This document shows, in pieces, positions 25,598-33,672 of a DNA stretch of 42,530 bases. Source of the DNA: Edaphobacter sp. (GTDB lineage: Bacteria > Acidobacteriota > Terriglobia > Terriglobales > Acidobacteriaceae). Location of the stretch: assembly GCA_025462755.1 (NCBI GenBank), contig JAOAPF010000313.1, positions 1 through 42,530 on the forward strand, given 5' to 3'. A program made the position numbers and the translations under genes. Within the stretch, counting starts at the first letter, position 1. Each line of letters opens with the position of its first letter. The notes beneath the pieces are model-generated. The model did no database searches. It saw only the letters and a list, made by a program, of their open reading frames with translations, and was not told the DNA's origin.

Positions 25598-27390
25598 GTC
25601 CGACTTATGACACCGCGCGCCGGAGCCAATCGGGTCCGGAGGACCTCGCGAGTGTCGTCGTGCTCGGTTTTTGTCTAGTCGTTGGAGTCCTTTGGTACGT
25701 TGCTGTATCCCGCCTCCATCTTAGAAACTCACAATGCCTCGAAATCTTCTTAGACCTTGCTGTCTCCCTTTTCGGCATTGTGCTGTTGCTGTCCCATCTG
25801 ATCGGCCGCAGAGCGAAGCGCGAAGACGCGTGGCCGCATCCTGCCATCATGATCTCCGGAAGCAAAGACGCAGGCATCGTAGAGGATGCCAATCGCAACC
25901 AGGCGACAGTTCTCGGCTACAACGTTCATCATGAACCCTGGCTCTGGCCGGACTCTGTGCGTATGAAACATGGCGTAATCGCCGGGGGTACTGGTGCGGG
26001 CAAGAGCACATTTCTCGAAAATATCATCGCCCAGGACCTAAACCGTCGCTTTGACGGGCGACCCATGCCAATGATTATCTTTGATGGCAAGGGCGATCAG
26101 GATTTCCTGGAACGCCTCTTGCCGCACATCGAGGCTTCTGGGCGGCTCCAAGATCTTAAAGTCATCGACCCATCCAATCCGCGGGAGTCGGTTCGCTTCA
26201 ACCCCTTCCACAGCCGCGAGGAGCTCTATCAGGAACACGTCAACTTCATCTTCCAATCCTTCGGACTGAAAGAAGACTTCTTCAAAGGGCACCAGGAGGC
26301 CTATCTCTCTGATCTCGTGAGAATCCTCCATTACACAGGGAAGGAGTTCAACGTTTACGACGTCCTGGTCATGGCATTGGACGAGGATGTCTTGGCGGAA
26401 CAGATTGCCGCCGCGAAGGCCCGGATCGAACGTCTGCCAAGGGTGTCAATGCAGATGCGGTTGAACTTCGAGATGTCGGTAAGGATGATCAAGAAATCGC
26501 TCGGCGATCGCGACCGGGTCGAGAAGATCCAGGGTCTTCTCAACGAATTGCTAGCTTTCCTCGAAGATGACCTTTCAATCGTGACCGGCTCCTATCAGGA
26601 CCTCATCACGATGGATGATGTCGTCGAGAAGGGTCTTATTCTGTTCGTATCGTTGAATACCAACAAGAACAGGCGCGCTTGCGAAGCCTTGGGCAAGATC
26701 CTTCTCCAGAACATTCAGCTGATGGTCGGCAAGCGATACGCGCAGCCCACGACGATGCGTAATCCGAATGAACCGATGCTGAGCGTCCTCTTCGATGAGA
26801 TCGCCGCGTTCGCTTATCCAGGCTTCACACAGGTACTGCAGACCGCTCGCGGCGCAAAAGTCACCTTTCTGTTTTCGTTTCAGAGTGTGCCTCAGATGCA
26901 ACGCGTCAGCCAGACGTTCGCCGATGAGATATGTTCCGCCCCTGGCACCAAGATGATCATGAATGGTTCAGAGGAGAATACCGCCCAGTGGTTCCTCAAA
27001 GCTTCATCGAGGGTTGTGCGGAAACGGCGCAGTCTCTCTGTCCGTCGTACCGGCATCTTCTCGACGAAGTATACGGAGACCGGGACCGGAAGTGAGAGCG
27101 ATTTCCGCGAGACCCGTGCGCTCGAAGAACACATCAAAAACCTTCCGGTGGGTCAGATGGAGATCCTGATGGTCGATCCGCGGGAAGGAACACTTCACTC
27201 ACACCTTCATGTCCGTAGGCATCCTGTCTTTCAACTGGACAACTGCCGCTCGCATTTGTACCCACAGATGAAGGGGGGTCTCGACCCGTCGGTAGGGTCG
27301 AACCTGCGCTTTCGGCAGGAAGAAAAGCGTCGTGGCAGACGCCGCTCTGCAGGCACGTTCTCCGAGCTGTACTTCGGAGATCAACAATGA
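25594..27390 (+). CDS. VirD4/TraD-type coupling ATPase
   Basis: A 598-residue protein with two N-terminal membrane helices (about 20-40 and 48-68), then a RecA-like motor: Walker A IAGGTGAGKSTFLE (131-138), MIIFDGKGD, Walker B MLSVLFDEIAAF (Asp401-Glu402), and a TraG/TraM-type segment FLFSFQSVPQMQ. Coupling proteins deliver relaxase-bound DNA to the channel. The ATG at 25594 is chosen because it overlaps the previous stop (ATGA); the frame runs open upstream to 25504. The next gene also starts by ATGA overlap. The motor type is clear, and position supports the T4CP role. Confidence 0.85.
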   Translation: MSPTYDTARRSQSGPEDLASVVVLGFCLVVGVLWYVAVSRLHLRNSQCLEIFLDLAVSLFGIVLLLSHLIGRRAKREDAWPHPAIMISGSKDAGIVEDANRNQATVLGYNVHHEPWLWPDSVRMKHGVIAGGTGAGKSTFLENIIAQDLNRRFDGRPMPMIIFDGKGDQDFLERLLPHIEASGRLQDLKVIDPSNPRESVRFNPFHSREELYQEHVNFIFQSFGLKEDFFKGHQEAYLSDLVRILHYTGKEFNVYDVLVMALDEDVLAEQIAAAKARIERLPRVSMQMRLNFEMSVRMIKKSLGDRDRVEKIQGLLNELLAFLEDDLSIVTGSYQDLITMDDVVEKGLILFVSLNTNKNRRACEALGKILLQNIQLMVGKRYAQPTTMRNPNEPMLSVLFDEIAAFAYPGFTQVLQTARGAKVTFLFSFQSVPQMQRVSQTFADEICSAPGTKMIMNGSEENTAQWFLKASSRVVRKRRSLSVRRTGIFSTKYTETGTGSESDFRETRALEEHIKNLPVGQMEILMVDPREGTLHSHLHVRRHPVFQLDNCRSHLYPQMKGGLDPSVGSNLRFRQEEKRRGRRRSAGTFSELYFGDQQ

Positions 27391-28151
27391 TGAGGCTTCG
27401 GACGGCAATCGTCTTCGGGATATTGACTCTCAGCGGCGCCTTCGGTGTGGGTCAGGACCACTCCGCTCCTGCATCAACTCCTTACCAGACTGGGCGGAGA
27501 TCGCAAGGATTTCTCGACTATATGTTGGGAAAAATCAACCCGAACGACAAGAATTACGGGCTCGATGCCGAACGCCTGCGCACTGAGGCAGTGCATGACA
27601 CCCTCGACGACCTCTACCTCTGGTCGAACGTGGTTACCCTTAGCTTGCTCGCCGCGATTACGCTAATCCGCTTCCTGGAGCTGCGATCGACTGAGAAGAA
27701 AGAGGTCATCTGTGCGACGCTCATGACTCAGCTATGGAACGGACGAGTCAGCGACCTGGCCGAGATCGACCGTCGAACCAACCAATACAACGCACTTGTG
27801 GAACGAGACAATCTTGAAGTCGAGCGTAGACTGATGTCCAACTCCCAGGCGCCGAACACCGAAGAGAGCTCGTCGTCCAAGATCAAGCGGACCGTCGAAA
27901 AGCTGGAGCGGCGGAGTGCTCCTCCGCAATCATCCGATGCTTCGAAGCCACCTGTTGAGAAAAATTCCCAGTCGGTGAGTACGCCATCGGCTCCATCAGA
28001 TTCGGCAGATGCGCGGCAGAGGACGTTGTTGCTCGAGCGACAGATTGAAGCGATGAGGAACACGGAGCACAATTTAAAGGAGCGCCTCAATCAAGCGACG
28101 TTTCAGCTCGAACAGGAAAGACAGCGAAATGCGGCGCTCAAAGGAGCTTGA
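27387..28151 (+). CDS. Exported or membrane coiled-coil protein, unknown
   Basis: A 254-residue protein that I do not recognise. Residues 1-22 look like a signal peptide or anchor, a second hydrophobic segment lies at about 74-92 (LWSNVVTLSLLAAITLIRFL), and the rest is polar: a Ser/Pro-rich linker (about 155-210) and a terminal coiled coil (about 213-250, LLLERQIEAMRNTEHNLKER). It overlaps the coupling ATPase stop by ATGA. It probably is an inner-membrane accessory of the coupling protein or a scaffold; this is inferred from position only. Confidence 0.6.
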   Translation: MMRLRTAIVFGILTLSGAFGVGQDHSAPASTPYQTGRRSQGFLDYMLGKINPNDKNYGLDAERLRTEAVHDTLDDLYLWSNVVTLSLLAAITLIRFLELRSTEKKEVICATLMTQLWNGRVSDLAEIDRRTNQYNALVERDNLEVERRLMSNSQAPNTEESSSSKIKRTVEKLERRSAPPQSSDASKPPVEKNSQSVSTPSAPSDSADARQRTLLLERQIEAMRNTEHNLKERLNQATFQLEQERQRNAALKGA

Positions 28152-28163
28152 GAGGTATAAGCG

Positions 28164-28850
28164 ATGACTGAGAAACTGCCGCTGAAATCTTCTACCGATT
28201 TCCCAAACAACGAAGCCTGGCGTGCTTACGTCCGCCAAAATGTGCCCCAGACGGATGTCGATTACGTCCTGGCTCGCGGCCGGACAACGCTCTTTGTCAA
28301 ATTCTATGAGACGCGGAAGCAGCCATTTCCCGAGAGTTTCCAAACCGAGCTGCTCGCCATTGAGCGGCTCTCGGAGCCCGAGAGGACTGCGACGCTTGAT
28401 GGGTTGAACAACCGCATTCTGGCTGACATGGGCCAATTCCTCTTCACTGCTGCGCGGCCCAAGCCCGAGGAGAGCGAGAGTGTCCTTCCGACCACACCGA
28501 CCGAGATCGCGGAGGATCTTCTCGCGCACCTGCGAAAGAGGAACCCTTATTTCGCCATTTGGGCTCACTACACGGAGGGCGTTGCGCGCTCCGGCGATGC
28601 GCCCGCATGGGAAGAGTTCGCCTCGCGCGAGCTGGGACAGGACTCTGGAGACGAGCTGATGTTCACCCTTCGAATGGCGGAACTAGGCAAGCTCTTGCAC
28701 CGCTACAGGGACGGCGGGCTCCCTCTTCCACCCCGCACCTACTATCAGATCAGCCTTCTACACCACGCGCAAGGAAAGGAACGCAACCTGCAAGTGCGGG
28801 TTCTTGTTCAACAACTGCTGGAGGCCATGACTTTATGCGCATCCGCGTAA
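28164..28850 (+). CDS. Unknown soluble protein of the transfer operon
   Basis: A 228-residue, largely helical, soluble protein with no recognised motif. It follows the preceding gene by 12 bases with GAGAGG upstream and overlaps the next gene by 16 bases. Segments such as EEFASRELGQDSGDELMF and LLHHAQGKERNLQVRVLVQ suggest helical bundles. A role in DNA processing or substrate recruitment is possible from the neighbours (coupling ATPase before, replication-relaxation-like protein after) but not shown. Confidence 0.6.
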   Translation: MTEKLPLKSSTDFPNNEAWRAYVRQNVPQTDVDYVLARGRTTLFVKFYETRKQPFPESFQTELLAIERLSEPERTATLDGLNNRILADMGQFLFTAARPKPEESESVLPTTPTEIAEDLLAHLRKRNPYFAIWAHYTEGVARSGDAPAWEEFASRELGQDSGDELMFTLRMAELGKLLHRYRDGGLPLPPRTYYQISLLHHAQGKERNLQVRVLVQQLLEAMTLCASA

Positions 28851-29371
28851 TCGGCTTCGGCACGAACTGGTGGTCGGTCCATTCACGGGATCTGGAGGAT
28901 TCATTTTGCTTTCGTCGACGTGCAGCGTGGTTCAACTCGGCGGGATTGAGGTCAGGTCGACGCCTTCGCCTCTGCTGGGTTTATCCGGGTCAGGTCCGCT
29001 TCAATCAGAACTTTGGCTTCGATCCGGAGTACCCAATGCGGTCCGTTGGAAAGTCATTTGTGAGCCAAGGTCCGACGATGATGCGGGGTCGCACACATCT
29101 TCTTCTCTCCCACATGGCCCACAATGGCGTCGTCCCGGACAGGTATCTCGTCACCATGACACAGGATCACGGTCATATCTCCTTTTCGTCACGAGACTGG
29201 ATGTCCGGAGGCGTCCAGCCGATCTCCGTCAGCCTGAGAGGTTCCTGCTTCGAGGCGATACTGCTTCTCGGAGAAGAAGACTGGATCAGAACGGATCTGG
29301 GCACGTGGATGATCTCGCAAGATGGGCATCGTTTCGTCTTGCATACCTTGAAAAGCAACGCATTTTCATGA
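28835..29371 (+). CDS. Unknown protein with MTQDHGHISF segment
   Basis: A 178-residue soluble protein. It is rich in Trp, Arg and His, with LLLSHMAHNG and MTQDHGHISF. The two closely spaced His could bind a metal, but the HxH pattern is too weak to call a relaxase (three-His) motif. The start at 28835 overlaps the preceding gene by 16 bases with GGAGG upstream, and the stop overlaps the next start (ATGA at 29368). No family is recognised. Confidence 0.6.
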   Translation: MRIRVIGFGTNWWSVHSRDLEDSFCFRRRAAWFNSAGLRSGRRLRLCWVYPGQVRFNQNFGFDPEYPMRSVGKSFVSQGPTMMRGRTHLLLSHMAHNGVVPDRYLVTMTQDHGHISFSSRDWMSGGVQPISVSLRGSCFEAILLLGEEDWIRTDLGTWMISQDGHRFVLHTLKSNAFS

Positions 29372-30138
29372 GATACCGCAGGGGACATATCTCAATTTCA
29401 GACGCCAAGGACGTACCTCTGCTCCTGACGATTCGGAATGCGCGTGCGATCACCTACGACCAGATCTGCTCCCTTGCTCGAATGGATGGCATTGAAACGA
29501 GCAAGCGGATTGTGCATTGGCGCCTGTCACGGCTTGAACGATCCGGTCTCGTGCAGCGTATGAAACATGATCTTCTCTTCTCGCAACCCATCTTTTCGAT
29601 CACCTCTTCGGGCCTTGAGGTCCTCGAATCGCGCGGTCATTCGGTCCTATCGCTGCCCTCGACTACCAGGGAGATCGTGCGCAAAACTCAGATCCTGCAC
29701 TCCGTTGAACTGGCCGAAATTCGCCTCTCCCTCGCGTCGAAAGGCATTCTGAAGTCTTGGAAATGGGAGCTCGAGATCGTCTCTAGAAACCTCGTCTATG
29801 AAGGCGAATCGACAAAGGACTACGACGCGCTCGCTGAGATCGTTGTCGGGGATGTGATAAGGACCTTCGGCATCGAGTTCGAAAGAACCCTCAAAGGTGC
29901 CAGTCGTTATGAGGAGTTGCGCCGGGTCTTCAACACCGAAAGAAGCGTTGACACTGTTTTATATCTAACGCCGAACTCGGAGATCTTGTATCTGCTGGCT
30001 GTTGAATTGCGCGATGTGCGCAAACGAATTGGGTTTGCCCTCAGCAAGTCCTTCCAGGCTGACCCCCTTGATGCGGACGTGTTATCGAACTCTCCCACAG
30101 GCGAAGTGATTTCTTTTCGCGAGTTCCTGCTGGGATAG
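29368..30138 (+). CDS. Replication-relaxation-like winged-helix protein
   Basis: A 256-residue protein. Residues about 15-75 form a winged helix (VPLLLTIRNARAITYDQICS ... WRLSRLERSGLVQR). The C-terminal domain has HSVELAEIRL, WKWELEI, DYDALAEI and FGIEFERTLKGASRYEEL; this D...E.E.T.K spacing resembles the PD-(D/E)xK-like core seen in replication-relaxation (Replic_Relax) proteins of plasmids and ICEs. They are tied to DNA mobilisation or replication start. It closes the long transfer operon by an ATGA overlap with the gene before. It is the only candidate mobilisation factor recognised in the window. Confidence 0.55.
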   Translation: MRYRRGHISISDAKDVPLLLTIRNARAITYDQICSLARMDGIETSKRIVHWRLSRLERSGLVQRMKHDLLFSQPIFSITSSGLEVLESRGHSVLSLPSTTREIVRKTQILHSVELAEIRLSLASKGILKSWKWELEIVSRNLVYEGESTKDYDALAEIVVGDVIRTFGIEFERTLKGASRYEELRRVFNTERSVDTVLYLTPNSEILYLLAVELRDVRKRIGFALSKSFQADPLDADVLSNSPTGEVISFREFLLG

Positions 30139-30549
30139 ACGGTCCTGGCGAGTGTCCCCCACAGGGATGGCTCCTATCGATCCCGGCGGTGCGCAACGTC
30201 TGTCCTCGCGAAGATTTGCCTTCCTATTGGCTTCCCATTGACTTCCCATTGGCCTGATCGAACCCGATCCAACTCTCCTCAAATGAAAAGGTTGCGTTCT
30301 AACTATCCCCTTGTGAACACGTGAATATGTGGATGTTTGGTGCGGTGATTTTGAGGTTTCGGAAGTAGGTGATCCGAAGCGCGATTTCGATTGCATATCC
30401 ATGTTCAGGCCTTTTTGGCCAGAACGTACTAAGTGCGCCTAACAAAACCGCAGCGCAAGTAGGCGAGAAAGCAGCATGGTTGCGAGCCATAGGATCGAGT
30501 CGAAGGAGCGCCTAGGGCGCCACCGGTTTCTCCGAAGGCGGTGAACGCT
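30139..30549. other. 411-base intergenic stretch with short repeats
   Basis: There is no gene here. It holds a triple 11-base repeat (30220-30252), an imperfect hairpin around GGCCTTTTTGGCC (about 30404-30425), and palindromic GC-rich sequence near 30510. Because it follows the mobilisation-like gene it is one place to look for an origin of transfer. No strong terminator was seen. Confidence 0.5.
30220..30252. repeat. Three tandem 11-base repeats
   Basis: CTTCCTATTGG, CTTCCCATTGA and CTTCCCATTGG lie head to tail at 30220, 30231 and 30242. The period of 11 is about one DNA helical turn, so a protein could bind all three on one face. Confidence 0.75.
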
Positions 30550-30990
30550 TCAGAAGAGTTCCTCGGCCAGCGCGACGATGATGCCCGCAGGGCCTCGCAT
30601 GTAGCAGAGTCTGTACTTGTCTTCGTACTGGGCCACCTCGCCGACGAGTTCGGCGCCGTTGGCGCGCAGGCGAGCGACAGTGTCGTCGACGCTTTCGACT
30701 GTAAAAATGACGCTCTGGAGGCCCAGCGTGTTCGTCGCTGCGATCGCCGGTTCGATCTCGACCAGTCTTGGATTGCGAAACTTCGTCAGCTCAAGCCGCC
30801 CGTGCCCATCTGGGGTCCGCATCATAACGATGTCGACTTGAACACTTTCGAGCCCGTTGACGCGGTCCACCCACGGGCCCTCGACCGGCATCTCGCCTTC
30901 GATCGTCATGCCGAGCCCGGTGAAAAAAGCGATAGCGGCTGCCAGGTCGTCGTCGACGACGCTGACGTGGTCCAAACTCTTGATCGTCAT
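30550..30990 (-). CDS. VOC-family (glyoxalase/bleomycin-resistance fold) protein
   Basis: A 146-residue protein with two beta-alpha-beta-beta-beta modules of the vicinal oxygen chelate fold: SLDHVSVVDDDLAAAIAFF at the start, RLELTKFRNP in the middle and GPAGIIVALAEELF at the end. Candidate metal ligands are His8 in the first module and Glu in the LELTKF segment. Members include isomerases, dioxygenases and resistance proteins; the substrate cannot be told. It is on the opposite strand to the surrounding element genes and next to a transposase remnant, so it may have arrived separately. Confidence 0.85.
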   Translation of the reverse strand: MTIKSLDHVSVVDDDLAAAIAFFTGLGMTIEGEMPVEGPWVDRVNGLESVQVDIVMMRTPDGHGRLELTKFRNPRLVEIEPAIAATNTLGLQSVIFTVESVDDTVARLRANGAELVGEVAQYEDKYRLCYMRGPAGIIVALAEELF

Positions 30991-31055
30991 GTCCCGAGTA
31001 TGGCAGAGGCCGTGCGCGGCGGTCCAGGCCGACCGTTCTCGCGAGTTGGACGTGG

Positions 31056-31268
31056 TTAGCCGAGGAAACGCAGAGAGATGAGGGCGCAGCCAAGCTGCAA
31101 GAAGGCCAGATGGATGTCACGTTGCACGAGCTCGGGCTGCTTGATCGCACCACGCTGAAGATTCATCCGATCCCCGGAATTCGTCTGACACGGCGATATC
31201 GCAGCCCCCCACTGGCTTCTGGACAACGTGGTCTCCCCGCATCCTGTCGATCCGCGAGCTGGTCTCAA
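31056..31268 (-). mobile_element. Possible 3' remnant of an IS transposase
   Basis: The complement encodes a chain ending in DIHLAFLQLGCALISLRFLG, much like the C-terminal helix of IS5-type transposases (aFlqLaca.i.LRrl). The upstream part in this frame (to 31268) does not look like the catalytic domain and no terminal repeats were found. It is therefore at most a decayed fragment. It lies next to the VOC gene on the same strand. Confidence 0.35.
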
Positions 31269-31438
31269 TGGATGACGGACGCCGGGATGAGCACGATATT
31301 GACCTGCTGTTTCCAGGTCAATTCTGGACGAACCATGCAGCGGCTACGCCATGACGCAGGGATTGACGCCGCCTCTGCGCGCTAGCGTCGAATGCTGCTC
31401 TGCTCGGTAAACCACAGCGATGCTGAGCAGGATGTGTA

Positions 31439-31497
31439 ACAGCAGGAGCTGCTGACACAGCATCTCCCGACAGCAGGAGTTGCTTCTACAGCGGGAG
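31439..31497. repeat. Three ACAGC(A/G)GGAG repeats
   Basis: ACAGCAGGAG starts at 31439 and 31470, and ACAGCGGGAG at 31488. The first is followed by CTGCTG, forming a small palindrome. Spacing is irregular (31 and 18), so this is weaker than the other arrays. Confidence 0.45.
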
Positions 31498-31594
31498 CAG
31501 CCTCATCGCAGCCAGATCTCGCTGGCTCGCCTCTCCCAACCCTGCCGAGTTCCCCCACCACCAACCCGAAACCCTACCCTCACCAGGAGTGCCT

Positions 31595-31855
31595 ATGCCC
31601 AACTCAGATTCCGTCGCCGCAGTTCGCTCTGCGGTCGTCTCCATCTTCACCAACCAATTTATCTGGAAATTCGCGCTCTCAGCCTTGCTGACGGGATTCG
31701 ACGGCAGCGTGGTCGTCACCGCGGGACAAGCCGTGTACGAAGTCCGCAACGATCTTCCGTGGTTGGCGATCGGGTTTGTCTTCACTGCCATCGCCTTGCT
31801 CGTGACGCTCGGCCGGATCTGGTTCCTGACGTTTCGCCAGGCTCGAGTCGATTAA
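31595..31855 (+). CDS. Small membrane protein, unknown
   Basis: An 86-residue protein with two hydrophobic segments (about 25-45 and 57-79, WLAIGFVFTAIALLVTLGRI). No family is recognised. CCAGGAG precedes the ATG at 31595; a GTG two codons earlier is possible. It begins a group of three small genes with clear ribosome sites (31595, 31894 and 32325). Confidence 0.55.
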   Translation: MPNSDSVAAVRSAVVSIFTNQFIWKFALSALLTGFDGSVVVTAGQAVYEVRNDLPWLAIGFVFTAIALLVTLGRIWFLTFRQARVD

Positions 31856-31893
31856 CCCGTACCCAACACCAACCCCAAAGAGAGGATACCCCG

Positions 31894-32253
31894 ATGCAAA
31901 GAAGTCTTGGCAAGATGACCGTTTACCAGCTATTCGACTGGCGCAATCGTGCCAGTGACTCAATTCAACAGACCGTCGCGGAGTTCCTCGAACTCGGCGA
32001 CGCCATCGCAACGCGATGGATCCAAACTGCAAAAGGCCTGATGCTCCTGCAGATGGCTCCTGAAAACCCAGCATCGGGCGCGGTGTACCTGTTCGATAGA
32101 CAACGTGAAGTTTGGTACATGTTGTCCTTTGAGGGCTGCGAAGACCAGTTCACCTCAGCCAGCTTTGATCGCATCTTCTGCGAGTACAAGCTGTTCAGTT
32201 ACGTTGACCAACCGGGCCTCCTGCTCTCGCAGTTGCGCCTGGCAGACGCCTAG
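31894..32253 (+). CDS. Small soluble protein, unknown
   Basis: A 119-residue protein of mixed helix and strand, with ASGAVYLFDRQREVWYMLSF as a likely beta-sheet part. I do not recognise it. AGAGAGGA precedes the ATG at 31894. The frame is open upstream to 31480 but that part overlaps the gene before in another frame, so it is not used. It is probably cotranscribed with its neighbours. Confidence 0.55.
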   Translation: MQRSLGKMTVYQLFDWRNRASDSIQQTVAEFLELGDAIATRWIQTAKGLMLLQMAPENPASGAVYLFDRQREVWYMLSFEGCEDQFTSASFDRIFCEYKLFSYVDQPGLLLSQLRLADA

Positions 32254-32324
32254 TCGCAATCGGCGCTGCAACCCCACCTGTACGTCTCCCTGACAATCTC
32301 AACCCAAACCCCTGGAGGAAACCC

Positions 32325-32489
32325 ATGCGTCAACCCGCATCCCGCACCCGCTCGCTCTTTATTCGCTATGCCGTCGCCGAAGCGATCGCCTTTCCGGGAA
32401 TCCGCACAGAGTGGCCCGCCTTTCCCTACAACGAGAAGCATTACAGGAAAGCCCCGAACGGCGACGCCCGTCTGGTCTATTCCGTCTGA
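32325..32489 (+). CDS. 54-residue small protein
   Basis: A short frame with a strong ribosome site (TGGAGGAA, 6 bases before the ATG) and the same spacing pattern as its two upstream neighbours. The product is Arg- and aromatic-rich (RTRSLFIRYAVAEAIAFPG) and ends KAPNGDARLVYSV. No family is recognised. The ribosome site and tandem position are the only support. Confidence 0.45.
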   Translation: MRQPASRTRSLFIRYAVAEAIAFPGIRTEWPAFPYNEKHYRKAPNGDARLVYSV

Positions 32490-32635
32490 GCCGTGCTTTA
32501 CACACCGAGATCCGGATTCGCCCGCAGTCTGCAGGCGCCGTCCCCGGTTCTCGTACGCGGGCTCGGCTCGACGGCGGGCCCGAAATCTCAAAACCACGCC
32601 GTACTTTTGGCTCTCGAGACGCTATACGCAGAAAT

Positions 32636-32664
32636 TTGACCGAGTTTTGGACCCGGGTTACAAC
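32636..32664 (+). promoter_or_regulatory. Candidate promoter upstream of the primase gene
   Basis: TTGACC at 32636-32641 and TACAAC at 32659-32664 are separated by 17 bases, giving five and four matches to the sigma-70 consensus. A start site near 32671 would give a short leader that includes the AGGAAGGGAGG ribosome site of the primase. Confidence 0.45.
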
Positions 32665-32693
32665 CGCACCACCTCAGGAAGGGAGGCCAACAA

Positions 32694-33659
32694 ATGTACG
32701 CGAAATTCAATGTAAGCCGGGACACAGCCAACACCTTCATAGGCCTGCTTGTAAACCGGCGTGCTTACAGTATCCAGGCTCAGCAGCCGCTGCCAAATGG
32801 AAAGGTTCCTTACTATCTTGCCCGTGATTGGAGGACCAAGGAACCGAAGCTACTCGACGCGGACGCGGTTCGAATGCATCTCAACGGCGATATCACGATC
32901 AACCTCTACGCCATCAATCCTGAAACCCAACGATCGAAGTGGGTAGCAATCGACGGAGACTTCGACGGCGCCGTAGAAGCCCTCTTCCGCCTTCAGTGGG
33001 AGCTCAAGCAAGACGGTGTGGAGGCCGCCATTGAGCAGTCACGACGCGGCGGCCATCTCTGGATCTTCGCTGCGACCCCGCTATTGGCGTCCGAGTGCCG
33101 TATCTACATATGTAACGTCGCGCTCCGGCTTGGCGTTCCGGTCGTCGGCGGGGGCCTCAAGCAAGGGATAGAGGTCTTCCCGAAGCAGGATCGGCTCGAA
33201 GATGGCGAGTACGGAAATGCCATCCGCGCCCCACTCGGTGTCCATCGGAAGACGAACCAGAGGTATTGGTTCTACGAAGCCTCTCCGGCTCCAGAAGCGC
33301 AGCTGAGCTATCTTGACGGTCTCAAAAAGCTGACAGAGGAAGAGCTCCGAAACTTCATTCAGGGAATGGAGCTACCGGAGGCCTATAGGCCTCCGGCTCC
33401 GGCACCCTACGTCTCCACGCGCTCAACCTTTAACCAGGCTGAATTCCGGATACTCAACTTCGTCAAGACGACACGTAAGGATAGCCGCAACTGGTGGGCA
33501 AGGTGCCCGTCCTGTTCGCAGATTGGCAAGGATCGCTCCGGCGACAACCTCTCAATCCAGATCAAAGACCCGCGGTATTACAAGTGCTGGGCTGGATGCA
33601 CAAAGGAAGAAATCCGCGCAGCACTCGGTCAACCGATTCGTTCGAAGCAGACGGCATAG
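32694..33659 (+). CDS. Archaeo-eukaryotic-type primase with C-terminal CHC2-like zinc finger
   Basis: A 321-residue protein. The primase core shows WVAIDGDFDGA (metal-binding Asp87, Asp89), then EQSRRGGHLWIF (the S..G.H.W motif), and EVFPKQDRL with YGNAIRAPLGVHR, as in the TOTE-type/PrimPol-like branch. The C-terminal part has CPSC, then a basic strand and CWAGC, a DnaG-style zinc finger placed after the catalytic domain. It should make primers on single-stranded DNA, fitting complementary-strand synthesis after transfer. SSB and an annealase gene lie downstream. Confidence 0.78.
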   Translation: MYAKFNVSRDTANTFIGLLVNRRAYSIQAQQPLPNGKVPYYLARDWRTKEPKLLDADAVRMHLNGDITINLYAINPETQRSKWVAIDGDFDGAVEALFRLQWELKQDGVEAAIEQSRRGGHLWIFAATPLLASECRIYICNVALRLGVPVVGGGLKQGIEVFPKQDRLEDGEYGNAIRAPLGVHRKTNQRYWFYEASPAPEAQLSYLDGLKKLTEEELRNFIQGMELPEAYRPPAPAPYVSTRSTFNQAEFRILNFVKTTRKDSRNWWARCPSCSQIGKDRSGDNLSIQIKDPRYYKCWAGCTKEEIRAALGQPIRSKQTA

Positions 33660-33672
33660 AGGAGAGATAGCG

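Larger units (their letters stand above)
30991..31594. other. 604-base stretch without an intact gene
   Basis: It holds a transposase remnant at its left part (about 31056-31268), then sequence of no clear meaning, and from about 31390 to 31510 a group of short repeats built on ACAGCAGGAG with inverted GCTGCT partners. The frames on both strands look non-coding. Confidence 0.5.

Noticed and set aside
28835..29371. Relaxase, based on HGH in MTQDHGHISF
   Set aside because: The three-His motif, the N-terminal catalytic Tyr and the usual length are absent.
30750..30765. Second copy of the tRNA-Cys T arm as right attachment site
   Set aside because: CGGTTCGATCTCGACC matches 15 of 16 bases but lies inside the VOC coding region, and the match does not extend to the acceptor end. 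Chance is more likely.
32945..32965. DGDFDGA in the primase as another polymerase DFDGD motif
   Set aside because: The surrounding motifs (SRRGGHLW, FPKQDRL, GNAIRAPLG) are those of archaeo-eukaryotic primases, and the third Asp is missing.
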